DNA of 64,000 nucleotides. Origin: Paracyclopina nana (Eukaryota > Arthropoda > Copepoda > Cyclopoida > Cyclopettidae). This document shows positions 10,235 through 22,602 of this stretch, one piece after another; position 1 is the first letter of the stretch; every line of letters starts with the position of its first letter. The notes beneath the pieces are model-generated. The model searched no databases. It was not told where the DNA came from and was given only the letters and a program-made list of their open reading frames with translations. Made by a program: the position numbers and the translations under genes. The stretch lies in assembly GCA_019096065.1 (NCBI GenBank), contig JAGUCH010000003.1:4402001-4466000 (forward strand), given 5' to 3'.

Positions 10235-13034
10235 ATTCTGCAAAATTAAGCTGTATCAGTGACACGTACAGTTTTCGAGACCATGAGTTCTATGAATTTC
10301 TTCATTTCTGTTGTTAACTGAGTCGAGTAGAGAGTACCAAGATAATGCTCAGTTTCAACTAGCCAGTAGCCAACTAGCCAATCACTTCAGTCCTCAGCAG
10401 ACATCTGAGTATCTGACGCAGGACAGCCTGCATTCAGCAGTCTGCACTCAGCAGACTCAGCACTCGGTAGTCTTCCGCTGTCTGAACGAAGTCGCGGAGG
10501 AATACCAAGAACCCTAGTCTGAGCTGCATGTCTGTGACTCAGCTAGTGAATGAGCGTCAAGTTTTAGAAAGAAGTGCTGATCAGCGCAAGTGAGTTTTTT
10601 TATTTTTTAATAATAACTTAGGTTACTTAGCTCAACTAGTACTAGAAAACAAGTTTTGATCTTTAGATCATCGGGTCAAAATGAAACTTTTTATTGCACA
10701 AGCAAGGGGAATACTGTAAAAAGTCCTCAATGTCAAAAGTCCTGATATATAAAATCCTCATGTAAAAAGTCCTGATATATGAAGTCTTAATGTAAAAAGT
10801 CCTGATGTAAAAAATTACGCTCTGCAAAGACTATTTTTTTTACAAATATCAATAATTGTCACAGGAATGGACACAGGAAATAAGGCCTATTTGGTGCACC
10901 ATGGGGAATTTATTAAAGCTTAGCGTTTCCATTTTTTTTTATCAAAAAGTTCAGGATTTAGAAAATTTGCATTGGCATAGTGAAGCTGCAATAACTGCAT
11001 TGCAGAAGGTTGAAGTCTAGTCAAATCTGTCAGCAATTCTCTCTTCCTAGAAAGCGAAATAGATCGCTGAAAATCACCAAGCATTAGCCCAGAGTAGAGC
11101 CTATATATATTTTGGATCTTATTTAGGTCCAAACTACTTTTCTGATGGTGGTGATGACTTTTTCTAAGATCATGATTAATGAATAAGACCTTGTTTCGCG
11201 CGTCCTTTCATATTGAAATTGATAGCAAATTCGTTGGATTAACATTACTTTAGTAGGTGAAGTTTATGAAGAGCTACGTGAATGTTAATTTAGGTAAGCC
11301 AATTAAATGGCTAGAAAATGAGCCTTAAGAACACGCAACTTGTCGGCTGACTTTTGATCAGAGTTTCTTACTTGTGACCGTGGATTCGACTCCAAATATC
11401 TTAAGCAGAGATTCCCCATGTTTTCACCCCACTCGAAGATCTGCAACTGGAAGACAATGCCAGTAGTGAATATAGCTTTGTACAGGGTGCTCAGACGGAT
11501 GCAATCTTTCAGTTCTACTAGAAAGGTAAGAGAAGTGTTTTGGATTGAATCTTCTGCTAGGTGAAATGTAAACCTACATGCAATGGTTTGATCCGTAAAG
11601 AACCTCTGAAAATGTTTTCGTCCACTCTGTATTTAAAATGAATTTTCGTGCTCACGTAGTGACCTTTCACCTCCTGTGTGTGATACGGGGAAAAATACCT
11701 AGAAGAAGAGAGGCAGGCTGTGTCAAGTCATATATCACGCATACCTACCAAGACAATCAAGCTTGGGTGCGTATAAAAATGGTAGAAACGATAGTATGCT
11801 TGATAAATATTTTTTTCTTTCTTAATCAATCAGTTATTCCTTCATTTTCATCAAGCATGCAGAGTTTCTAAATGAAGAAAGGCTGGAAATTGAACATGCT
11901 TGACGCATGCATCAGTTCACATGACGTTTAGCCAACATAGATCTTAGTTCGCGTCCCTTACTTTTATTGTGGACTTAACAACATTGGTACCATCGTAGAC
12001 AGATTTCACCAAGAAGCAGCCATGTTGGGTAGCATAAAATTACCCTATGCATAAAAAAGACTTACTTGTTATAGTTTAGGAGTCCTTTTTTCGCTTTAAG
12101 AAAGTTAAAGCATTGTGTGTATTTTTAGAGGTCTTTTCTCTCCGAAAGGATGTGTAGAATTCAGCTGAAAAAGTTTTCGGTATCATGAATTCATTCAGTG
12201 TGTCAAAAAAGTGTTTTCTAATGCTGCGAGGCAAGATTCGGCACTCAAGCTACAGTAATCTGCGCTGTACAGCACTATCCGTGCATTCAAGTCTGTAAAT
12301 AAAAAAGCTCTTCAGGTGTGAATAAATTACCTTTTCAAAGTGATTCCGTCCTCTAACAAAAATGAATTGCTCTATAGCTTTCAGCTCGTCGATGTAACAA
12401 GTTTTCAGTTGATATAGTTATCGCCAAAACTTACCTCGCAACTTGTGCTGCTAAACTGCGTGCTCTGAATAGACCGAAAATTATTTAAGCGTGAAATCCA
12501 CAAGCCCGCAACAGTTTCATCGTTTGAAGTGCACCACATTTTTCATTGTTCCGATTAAGTTTCCGCCATGATTTTTCTATGCCAAGTAATCAAGTAATCT
12601 TAAGCATTTTCACTCGCAATTGCATAAAAATAGCAATGAAAGGTCCCCAAAAAACTAGATTCTGAATATAATTGCTTGTCCACTAGGAGCACACATTACA
12701 GTTTGGTAGCTAGTCATTTAGGCTCTGATTATTAAAGAGAAGCGAAATGATCAGCTTACTCGCATGTGCGATAATTTTTTTAGCGAGTGAAGCAAGGTTT
12801 GGTGATTTCTCGTCAAATTGTGGCGTGAATGCGCTCAAGTAGTCACACGTCAACAGCTCTCCTCTCATTTCACTCTGTTGATTCTGAGCGGCCTAGCATG
12901 AGCCTCGGCCGAGTCCACGAGAGTGTTATCTTTGCTGAATTGGCAATCCAGCCAACCTGGTGAGCTTGCACAGTCAATAATTTAGATTAAATTATGATAA
13001 CTGCCATTGACGTGGATAGCAACATTTAGCCATC
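10235..13034. other. 2.8 kb without a recognised gene
   Basis: AT-rich intergenic DNA between the RGS-like gene and the GalNAc-transferase. The part near 10360-10510 contains many imperfect copies of words such as CAGCAG and CTCAGCA. A short tandem repeat lies at 10714-10815. A 70-codon minus-strand frame at 10920-11132 resembles nothing I know. The last few hundred bases should hold the GalNAc-transferase promoter. Confidence 0.4.
10714..10815. repeat. Short degenerate tandem repeat
   Basis: The word GTAAAAAGTCCT and close variants recur five times within about 100 bases, separated by TGATATAT-like spacers, giving an imperfect repeat of roughly 16 or 33 bp. Confidence 0.6.
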
Positions 13035-14978
13035 ATGAATTTGAGGCTGCTTGTGCTCAAGCTTCGCAACAACCGACTATGGAGCCCGCTCAAGCTCACG
13101 GCCGTGATTCTATACACGGTGTGCATGCTCCTGCTCATTGCCTACATGTTCAAAAAAGCTGACATCGTCGACCATGGACCTCAAAATGATAGGGTGATCC
13201 AGACCTATGAACGAGATGGGGGTGTCCCCACTGAAGTACTTGAGTTTGAGGCCAAAGTGAGACCAGGTCTAGGCGAAAATGGCAGAGGCGTCACCTTACC
13301 TGATGAGCAGACAGAAGCTGACATCAAGGAGCAGATGAAAAACCATAGCTTCAACAAGTACGTCAGTGATGTCATTAGCCTTCAAAGAGACCTACCTGAT
13401 ACACGTCACCAGACGTGTCGAGTTCAACAGTATGAAGAACCTGCAAACTTGCCCACTGTCTCGGTCATCCTGATCTTTAGCAACGAAGCATTGTCAGCAG
13501 TCTTACGAACTGTTTGGAGTTTAGTTCTCAGAAGCCCAAGGGAGATGCTAAAAGAGATTGTTCTAGTGGACGATGGCTCAACTAGCGAGGAAATCACCAA
13601 AGTCCTTCCTCTATATATCAAACACAGGCTGACCAATCCCGATTACCCCAAAATCATTCATCGCATTTTGCCACATCAGACAGGATTGATAAGCGCTAGA
13701 TTAGCCGGAGCAGAGAAGGCTACTTCTGACATAATAGTGTTCCTTGATGCTCATTGCGAGGCAACCATCGGATGGTTGGAGCCTTTGGCGCAAAGGATCA
13801 AAGATTCACCAAAAACAGTTGTCATTCCAAGCATTGACGGCATTGATGATCGAACGATCGCATTTCACGGAACTCCGGTAAGAATTGTTTTCCCTTGATT
13901 GCCTCCTAATTATGCGGCTCTGGCAATTGTTCATTTTGTCGAGCAATTGTGCGTGGAAAATCGAAGAGTAAATGACCCAGCTCTGCAATTGCTAAGAATG
14001 CTATTTTTGTTGTTCTAGGGAGGGATCGGAATTAGCGTTGGTGCTTTTACTTGGTCTGGCCATTTCACGTGGGATAGGTACAGATATGCTCCCAATGATA
14101 GAAAAGCAAGCGATCCTGCTCCTACACCAACTATGGCCGGTGGCCTTTTTGCAGCCAACCGAATGTTCTTTTGGGATATCGGAGGCTACGACCCCGGAAT
14201 GATAGGATGGGGAGGAGAAAACCTTGAGCTCTCCTTTAGGGTCTGGATGTGCGGGGGTAGAATGGAAACTGTTCCATGCTCGCATGTTGGGCATATTTTC
14301 AGAGCTACACATCCCTACCCAATTCCTGACGACAGCCATGGTAAAAACACTGTCCGAATGGCCGAAGTGTGGATGGACGAGTACAAAAAGTATTTTTACC
14401 TGAGTCGAGTTGAGCTGAGGGGCAAAAGCGTTGGAGATTTGACCGAGAGGAAAAACCTACGGGAGAAGCTACAATGCAAGTCATTTCAGTGGTACCTAGA
14501 TACCGTAATTCCTCACAAGTATAAAATGGACAAGGAAAGTGTTTTGTGGGGTCGGCTGAAAAGCGTCAAACACCACCGAATCTGCCTTGATCACTTACAG
14601 CGAGACGAAGCACACAAACTGAAAGTGTACAAAATGGGCCAGTATTTGTGCCACGACTTTATTGGCAATTCCCAATACTACACGCTATCAAATGCGGGAG
14701 AGCTTAGAAATGAATATATGTGTGCTAAAGTTGTCAACGATGGAATTACTATGATTCCTTGCGATGGAAACGAAACCAATCCTGAGGTGAAGTGGGAATG
14801 GATTCCAATAGGAGAGAAGTCGGAGCGTAACGGCATATTGAAAAACCCTCATTCTGACAAATGCTTGCTGCCCAACAGGGACCAATCTAATGTAGAGGTA
14901 CTAGCAGCACCATGTGATAATTCCAATGACAGCTTTGTGTGGCATTTCGACAATGACATAAATCATCCTGACGACTAA
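13035..14978 (+). CDS. Polypeptide N-acetylgalactosaminyltransferase (GT27)
   Basis: This enzyme starts mucin-type O-glycosylation by transferring GalNAc to Ser/Thr in the Golgi. Exons are 13035-13877 and 14019-14978, with a phase 0 intron of 141 bp, giving 600 aa. A type II membrane anchor is seen at about residues 20-40 (LTAVILYTVCMLLLIAYMF), then a stem. The GT-A domain follows, with the metal-binding DxH at residues 238-240 (FLDAHCEA) and the Gal/GalNAc-T motif WGGENLELSFRVW. A ricin-type lectin domain fills the last 130 residues (CLDH near its start, then QYLCHD and CLLPNRDQ). All catalytic landmarks are present. The particular paralogue cannot be assigned. The gene converges on SNRNP40. 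Confidence 0.95.
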
Positions 14979-15138
14979 GTCTTGTTTTGTGATACTTTCT
15001 CACCAAGCGGATGATGTGATATAAGTCATGATTTTCAGTCAATGATGCAGATTTTTGTGATACATTTAGGTGATCTTTTTTTAAATGTGATTTGCTACAG
15101 TCGTGAGCGTATGTACTTGCAAGTACTATAATTAATTG

Positions 15139-15144
15139 AATAAA
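15139..15144 (+). terminator. Polyadenylation signal of the GalNAc-transferase
   Basis: Canonical AATAAA about 160 bases after the stop codon, just before the convergent SNRNP40 gene. Confidence 0.6.
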
Positions 15145-15172
15145 TGTTGATCTTCAAAGTATTATTTTGAGC

Positions 15173-16416
15173 TCACATAGCGTCATCGAATTCTCCCAAA
15201 TATATTTGCTTATCGCTTGATGCGGACAACACTGCAAAAGGAAGGCAAATTAAAAAAAATATTTTTTTGGCAATGTCTGTGTTTACCTATTGGCTCTACG
15301 CGGTGGAAGTCAACGTCATTAACCGACCCCAGATGTCCTGGCAGCTTGTACATGATCTTTCTTGTTGTTGTGTCCCAAATGTAGACAAATCTGTCCGCAG
15401 AACCGGCAGACACAAGTTGGCCGTCAGGAGACCATGCACAATGCAGCAAATTTTTCTCAAAGTTGTGTAGATGGCCCGTGAAGATTTTGGTACACCTTTC
15501 TTGAGGTGCGTATGGCCTAACATCCCAGACTCGGAGGGTATTATCCATTGCGTTGGTAAGAACATGAGTTCCGTCAGGAGACAGAGACATTCCGGTGACA
15601 GTGTCATTATGGCCAGTCATTTCAAACACAGGAGTGACTGGCTTTCGCGTGTCCCATACCTTGACAATGTTGTCGATTCCCGCACTCACCACTTGTTCAC
15701 TCGAGTCTCCGAAAGTGACAGCGGTGACTTGATAGGTTGCGTTCATATTCACAACCGAGGCTCGATGTCTTTGATCCCATACACGCACAGTACAATCGTC
15801 AGAGCCAGACACAATAAGAGGAGGACCTCGTCTAGCTGGGTGGCACGAATTAACATACAATGTATGTCCCTTGAGCCTTTTTAGCCGCTGAGCAGTTTCA
15901 GTGTCGAATATTCCCACAGTTTTGTCAGTTGAAGCAGTGTAAAAATTTCGGCCGTCCTCGTTGAAAACCAACTGCACGATAGCTCCGCTATGGGCCGCAG
16001 GAATAATACCATAGTTTTCGCATTCACCATAAACATTCCAAAGCACTAAAATTAGATCAGTTAGCCAACAAATTCATACTACCCCTGAATGTGAAAATCT
16101 TACGAATTTGGCGATCAAAGCCGGCAGAAGCGAGTACATTTCCTTCAGGATGGAATTTTGCAGTATAAATTTCTCCTTGATGTCCAGTGAGTAACATGAT
16201 TGGTGCATCCATGTTTGAAGTACGAGCAGGGCCCTAAAACAGGAGATTTCTTAAATAGGACGCTAATACCACAATTTCAATATGTTTCTTTCTTACCGCT
16301 TCAACCACTGCTTTCGACTTTTCGGTGACCTCAACCAACTCATTTCGAGGCTTCTTCGCCACAACTAATGCTGTGGAGTCACCATCCTCTTCTAAAGACC
16401 GTTTTAGCTCTGGCAT
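15173..16416 (-). CDS. SNRNP40: U5 snRNP 40 kDa WD-repeat protein
   Basis: A component of the U5 small nuclear ribonucleoprotein of the spliceosome. Exons on the minus strand are 16416-16297, 16233-16104, 16045-15287 and 15231-15173, with introns of 63, 58 and 55 bp. The model gives 355 aa, against about 357 in vertebrates. A short N-terminal segment with basic residues (VVAKKPRNELVE) precedes a WD40 propeller: LLTGHQGEIYTAKFHPEG opens the first blade, VSGSDDCTVRVWD and VSAGIDNIVKVWD mark inner blades, and SASSDKQIYLGEF closes the last one. The gene is head-to-head with UNC-45 across 546 bp. Confidence 0.95.
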
Positions 16417-16962
16417 TTTGTATCAGCTTTTTTAAACTTGGAGAAACGCACGACGTTTTCGCGTAAGCAGCTTCGTCGACGAAAAAGTAAACAAAATCGG
16501 CGATACCAACTGTCGATCCGAAAACAAAATTGGTTATTCATTTTTTTAAAATTATGTGTTCAGTATTTACGCAAGAGTAATGAAATTGACGAAATCGAAA
16601 CCAAAAATCAGACCTTGAAACGTCTTACACTCTATTAAAGATTTCATCGCTCAACTATTATGACGCTGGATTCAGTACTGTAAAAGGATCATAAAATAAT
16701 CAGTTCATTCTCTGTTTCGTTAACGCGGGTACCGCACCAAAACAAAAACATAGGTAGTTCACGGCTCAGTTTGACACATTTTTGCTTTCACTTTTTTGGC
16801 TTCGTTTCAATTTTTGCTTCAACGTGCTATGCTATTTCGAGAAGTCGAGGCCGAAAAGAGCCGCGATTCGTCGAGAACCTTCTAGACATCCACAGGATTC
16901 TCTTGTCAAGGTAAAACTTTGCTCAGAACTTGAGGTAACGCCTTAGAGAAAACTTGCTTATC
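16417..16962. promoter_or_regulatory. Bidirectional intergenic region SNRNP40 / UNC-45
   Basis: This 546 bp gap separates two divergent start codons and should carry both promoters and leaders. No TATA box stands out in a convincing position. A motif TTCGAGAAGTCGAGG followed by TCGTCGAGAACCTTCTAGA around 16834-16890 contains NGAAN-like and TTCTAGA blocks that could suit heat-shock factor; this is only suggestive, but UNC-45 is a chaperone. Confidence 0.35.
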
Positions 16963-19900
16963 ATGACTGTAGTCCCAAGCACCATGAGTAACATGGCTTC
17001 AGAGGCTGTGGCCTTTAAGGAGGCTGGTAATACTTGCTACAAAGAGAATGACACATCAGGCGCTTTGGAAAATTACACTAAAGCCATAGAGATTTGCGAA
17101 GAAATCAATGATGAGAAGTTGCTCGCAACTTGTTTAAAGAACAGGGCAGCTGTGTTTCTGAAAGAGGAAGACTATGAATCTGTCGTCACTGATTGCACCC
17201 GGGCTTTGGAAATTGTGCCCAATGATCCCAAGTCTCTGTTTCGTCGTTGCCAAGCGCATGAGGCTTTGAAGCAGGTTGATTCGGCCTATAAAGATGCCCG
17301 GGAGGTACATCGAGTGGATCCAAAAAATCCTGCCATAGAGCCAGTCCTGATTAGGCTTCATAAGGCTGTCAGTGAAAAGGTACGAAGTTACTGGTGTTTC
17401 AAGTATTCTTCACCAGGCTAATATGCGCTTTAATTATAGCTCAATGAAATGTCACAAACGTCCAACAAGGTGAAAAGCATGTTTGACATTGTTTTTGACC
17501 CGAGCAAAGAGAAAGAGAAAAGAGAAAAAGGAGCAGACAACTTGGTAGTATTGGCCCGCGAGAGGGCTGGAGCTGAAATGCTCCACAAAGAAGGTGCTAT
17601 TGTAAGGATTGCCAAACTGATGAAGGTTGAAAAGAACCAAAGCATCCGCCTCTCTCTCATCCGATGCATCGGAGAATTGAGCAAGAAGGGACAAGAGGTG
17701 GCCAAAGATATCCTTAAGGAGTGTGGTATTCCCTTCTTTATGGAAATTCTCAATTCCCATAGCGAAGAAGTGGTGAACGCAAGTAGCTATATTATTCAGG
17801 TAAAGCACGAATTGCTCCTAACAGTGTTCATTTCCTATCATGTGACCTTGCGTTATAGTGTATTTTGAATACCCTTTCACATCATGAGATTCAAGAAGCA
17901 ATCGCAAATAAGAAGAAAAAGGGTCGTGCGATGACGTCTGCGGAAAGAAAGTGGTGTGTTGCTGAGGAGAAACGTAGGCAGGAGCTCATCAGGGCCAATG
18001 GCAAGGAATTGACATCAATGATGCATGTCATAACTCATAACACTACTTCAAGAACAATCACTGGTGAGGCAAGAGATGCTCTAGTTGAGCTCATCATGAA
18101 AAACTGCAAGTATGACGAGCTCAATTGGGCAGAGCTGTGCCTCAAAACTGACACCTACCAAAGGCTCATGGAGGTTGCTTCTGAGATGACTCAGTACAAG
18201 CACGAGTCGTCAATGGAAATCACCGACAGGACACGCTCGGTAGTTGGCGTTTGCTTGAATGTCATGTACGAGCAAATGTACGACGATGCTAGGAGAAATT
18301 CTTTCTACGAAGAAATTGACCGTTTCATCAAGTAAGTTACCAATGCGTAACAGTTTAATGTTTAATCATTCGCTTGATGAGAGCAGCACACGTGAGTCTA
18401 TTGCCTATTTATAGGAATGGACGCCTACCATGACGAGCTTACGTGCTAGGGGCCATCTGATTTAGAATTTGACTTCAAATTTTGATTTGGTCTCATCAAT
18501 TGCTAAAAAGTGCTTATTTCATTGCAGGGGAAAATTTCTCGAACCCGCCGTGGAAGCTCACGTGCGTGCCACAGTGGCCATTACAACGCTGCTGCAAAAT
18601 GCACCTGAGCTGGGTTCGGGCCAGATTGGCAAGGAAGGTGTGTTGCAAATGATGTTGACAATGGCTCAATCTGACGACAAGATTCAGCAAATTGTTGCAG
18701 CTGAAGCGCTGATTGCAGCTTCAGCCAAAAAGAAGGATACCAACATGATTGTTAGCCAAGGCGTCGATATTCTGAAGCACATGTACAAGTCAAAGGATGA
18801 CCAGATCAAAGTGAGAGCCTTGGTTGGGTTGTGCAAACTCGGCGCTTCAGCGGGTCACGATGCGTCTTTGAGGCCGTTTGCTGAAGGATCGTCCACTAAA
18901 TTGGCTGAAGCCTGTCGCCGCATCCTGGTGCATCCCGGCAAGGATCGTGAAATGCGCCGCTGGGCAGCTGAGGGTCTCTCCTATCTCACCCTGGATGCCG
19001 ATGTGAAGGAGAAGCTTTGCGAGGATGAGCCAGCTGTGAAAGCCCTAATTGAGCTGGCCAAAACTGGCTATCAGGAGTGTGCCTATGGTGTGGTGACTTG
19101 CCTTGTCAACTTGACCAATTCGTATGAAAAGCAAGAGATTATGCCTGAAATGCTCGAGTTGGCCAAATTTGCCAAGCATCACATTCCACAAGAACATGAA
19201 ATGGATGATCAGGATTTTATCGACAAGCGAATCTGGGTGAGTACAGCTTGAAACGGCTATTGAAAATCCCTCCTTTTACATTGTGCATTTTTTATAGACT
19301 TTGGCAGAATGGGGAATCACCTCTGCTTTGGTGGCGTTTGCCAAAAATGATAGCAAAAATATTCAAGAGTTGGTTGCCCGCGTACTCAATGCAGTATGCA
19401 AGTTTCCTGAGCTGCGTGGCTTTGTAGTGCAGCAAGGTGGCTCAAAAGCCTTGGCTGGGCTTGCTTTGGAGGGCACTGAAAAGGGCAAACGAAATGCCGC
19501 GAGCGCCCTGGCCAGAATTGGCATAACCCAGGACCCAACCATCGCTTTCCCGGGCCAAAGGGCTGTGGACATTATCCGTCCCATCTGCCAATTGCTGAAC
19601 ACTGAATGCTCTGGCATTGAAAACTTCGAGGCTTTGCTGGCCTTGGGTAACCTAGCTACAGTCAGTGAGTCGACCAGGTCTCGCATGCTTAAAGAGGCTG
19701 AATTCATCACTGCCATTGAGGGATTCATGTTTGAAGACCACACCATGATCAGACGAGCAGCCATTCAGTGTTGGACCAATCTTTGCACATCCCCCTTGAT
19801 GGTCAAGAGGTGCGAGGGCAAAAATGACAAGGTCAAATATGTTGTGCTTCTCTGTGGAGATGACGAAGACCCCGAGATTGTGAAGGCTGCTGCCGGAGCC

Positions 19901-20381
19901 TTGGCCATGCTCACTTCTCAGAGCAATAAAATTTGCAAAAAAGTCTTTGAGGTAAGCTTTTGAAACTATCCATTTTTCATGTGCGTTGCAACTTTACATG
20001 TTTCATTTCAGAGTGTTCAATGGACTGAGTGCATACTCAACACTGTTGCCAATCCGAATCTGGAAATCGTTCTGAGGGGGGCTGTAGCTGTGAAAAACCT
20101 TGTGGCTAGTTGTCGTGAGGTGGCAGAAAAAGTGCTTGAAACTCAAATTATGGAATGCTTGCAAGCACATATTTTCAAAGCTAAGTGTAAGTTAGCCAAT
20201 TACCATAATTAACCATGTTTAGTCATTGTGACCTTTTTCAGTGGACGAGGGTTCATTTTCACCCGATGCTAATTTGGCCAAGGTTCGCGAGATTGCTGAG
20301 GAGACCCTAAAAATTGGCCACGAAATGAAGCTGATTAAGACCCAAGATGAGGCCGCTCAAGAATCAGATGATGACATTTAA
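16963..20381 (+). CDS. unc-45: Myosin chaperone UNC-45
   Basis: UNC-45 is an Hsp90 co-chaperone that folds the myosin motor domain and is needed for thick filaments. Seven exons: 16963-17379, 17440-17799, 17859-18331, 18528-19236, 19298-19951, 20012-20186 and 20242-20381, giving 975 aa in frame. An N-terminal TPR domain (about residues 15-120) opens with AFKEAGNTCYKEND and contains KNRAAVFLKEEDYE and KSLFRRCQAHEAL. The central and UCS regions are armadillo-like helices, with landmarks such as RRWAAEGLSYLTLDADVKEK, WGITSALVAFAKND and GKRNAASALARIGI. The acidic end ESDDDI closes the protein. I start at the first ATG; a second in-frame ATG lies seven codons later (MSNMASEAV), so the N-terminus could be slightly shorter. 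Confidence 0.95.
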
Positions 20382-20473
20382 ACTGATGAAAGTGATGCGA
20401 TTTTGTGTTGATTTACAAATTAATCCTAGTCTTCCATTTTGGACCTTTTCTACCACACTTGATGTACATTATT

Positions 20474-20504
20474 GGGAGCGGGCGCGCCTAGCGCGCCCGC
20501 TCCC
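20474..20504. repeat. GC-rich perfect hairpin
   Basis: A 14-base arm (GGGAGCGGGCGCGC) is followed after a three-base loop by its exact reverse complement. It lies about 90 bases after the UNC-45 stop in otherwise AT-rich DNA. It could be a transcription-end structure or the end of a mobile element. Confidence 0.8.
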
Positions 20505-20705
20505 ACAAATCATTCTGACACGGGCAAAAGGCAAAAATTGACGGAACCAATCAGGTTTGAGAATTAAGGACCAATGAAAATTGATGTTATCAATAGAAGT
20601 TACCGGGTGATAAGTTGCATACTGACTGCGAGTTGACCTCTTAAAGTAGCAAAGTTGACTATTAGAGAAGTTGACAGGTAAAACTGTCTTCTTAGGGGGC
20701 ATGGC

Positions 20706-20967
20706 GCGGTGGTTCAAAAAGCCGTTTTCACGAGAAATTCCGCCAAATTCTCATTTTGCCGACAACTTTCAGCTTCTTTTTGGGAGAACTTCCTAGCCAT
20801 GAAAACAGCTCAAATTAGGGATAATTGATAGAAAAAGGATGAAATTCATCTTTAAAATGAAAGTTTGTCTGAAACAGTTTTCATGAGGGAAAACAATGAC
20901 ATCGAATGACTTTTAGCTATCATGGCTATGATGAAAAGCCGTTATCACGCGCATAAGAAATTCTGCC
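20706..20967 (+). repeat. Fragment related to the 56.2 kb MITE
   Basis: The sequence from GCGGTGGTTCAAAAAGCCG through the block around CAGCTTCTTTTTGGGAG and CATCGAATGAC matches the left half of the element at 56152-56609 at most positions. A second copy of the left-end motif (AAAGCCGTTATCACGCGCAT) follows near 20934. No matching right terminus is visible, so this copy is truncated or rearranged. Confidence 0.7.
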
Positions 20968-22602
20968 ACACAATTTTACCACAATTTTTCAGACCATTTT
21001 AAAAACTACAACCGCCCTTTTCCGACCACCTAGCACCTACCAAAAAACGGCCAATGCTGTGTACTTAATTTTTCAAATTGACATCTTAATTTATCTGGAC
21101 CGCAACGTACCGGGGAAAAGTGCTTGCCCACCATAACTAATTCCGCAAGGCTTGGTCAAAGCAATAATTAGTTCCGAAGCTGCCATAGATGGCGTTGTGA
21201 ACGCCAGTAGAGTGCGCAGTAGTAGCACAATATTGGCGCGTTTTTTGGCTGGAATCAAAATAAACTAAAAGTTTTTACTTTTTAAAGAAAACCTGCCAAT
21301 CAAATGTGCTTGCTCCAGAAAATCGCAGCTCTCTAGTCTCTCGGGCAGTAAAAAGGAAGAATAGTGCGTACTCGCGCAGACAAGATCTTCCGAGAATTTG
21401 TTTTTCCGCGAAAATTTGTGGTATAGGGAACCGTAAATCGTACCATATTTATCCTACCGGCAAGCTCATAAGATTTCAGACGGCTGATTGCTGACTTCGT
21501 AGCGCCGTCTGAATGAGCAAAATGCCTTATTTTCTTGATTATTTTTCGTAAGGTATAATTTTTACAAGCTTAAGTAGTGTCTAAGATTCAAATTGACCAA
21601 TTATATTTACATCTCACTATATTTAGAGAGCTATCTTTCCTGAAATTCCATCTTTTCCTCAAATTACAGGCTGGCCTTTGGGCTGGCTTACGGGCAAGCT
21701 AGAACACTAATTAAAAGTGTATCCAGATTGACCCATTATATTAAAGTGGCGTTTTTGTACGAGGGAGCTGGCTCTTTTTGACTTTTTAATATAGTTCACA
21801 TCTGGCAGTTCATTTGTTAAACGTGTCAACTACGCGCGCGCACTGATGACGTCAAGCCGTCTGAACTCAGTGCCATCTAGTGCAGTCAGCTTGACTTCGG
21901 GTTCCTATTGATATGCTTTGGTGTTATCATCCCATTAGCAGCCAATATCGCCACAATTCAGAGTTATTTTTCAGACGTATTGCCTTTATTTTTTAATTTA
22001 AGTTGCAAATAGATATATTTCCTTCTTTATCATTTAGACAAATAGTCAAGAAATATTTTTGAGCAAAAATCTTGTCTATTGTTAAGTTAAACTAGCATAG
22101 TATAAGTCAAAATCTATTTTCTGCAGTACATAAATCTTTCGTAGATGTCCGAGTCTCTTCAGCGCCCTCAAGCGGGACTTCATGGCATTTCTCAAAGCTC
22201 AATACAAGCTTTACGTAATTAGCAAAGATATTGACTTTGTAGAGATGAATGGCTCATAGTGCTAAACTGGTTGTACTTATTGCCTAGAGATATTTGTTCA
22301 TTTTGAACTTCGCTTCAATGGGAATTTGGTACTGAATTAAAATACGAATTTAAGCCAATGTAGCGCTTTAAGCCAAGTTAAGGACTTTTAAAACGCCCGC
22401 TCCCTGCTGTCCACATCGTGGACGCCTAAATCTAGTTTAAATATTTAGAAGAACATTAAAGTTGTACTGTTGCCGGATAATTTTCATTATCACTTGTTTG
22501 TTTTAGGGCTTTGATGTCTCAAATGAGGCCTGAATTTTGAAAGATACCAGTAATCATTTTATTTTGATGATAGGGTTAAGTAATGGTGAACATTACATGA
22601 TA

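Larger units (their letters stand above)
20382..22602. other. Repeat-rich intergenic DNA
   Basis: No gene is seen in these 2.2 kb. The stretch holds a GC-rich perfect hairpin (20474-20504), a fragment related to the MITE at 56.2 kb (20706-20967), and AT-rich sequence with a CRE-like TGACGTCA near 21847. An 11-base inverted partner of the hairpin arm occurs at about 22394-22404. Short open frames do not resemble proteins. Confidence 0.45.

Noticed and set aside
10920..11132. 70-codon minus-strand frame
   Set aside because: Hydrophilic but unrecognised, without splice partners or polyadenylation signal; too weak to call a gene.
21306..21494. 62-codon plus-strand frame in repeat-rich DNA
   Set aside because: Biased composition and no similarity to known proteins.
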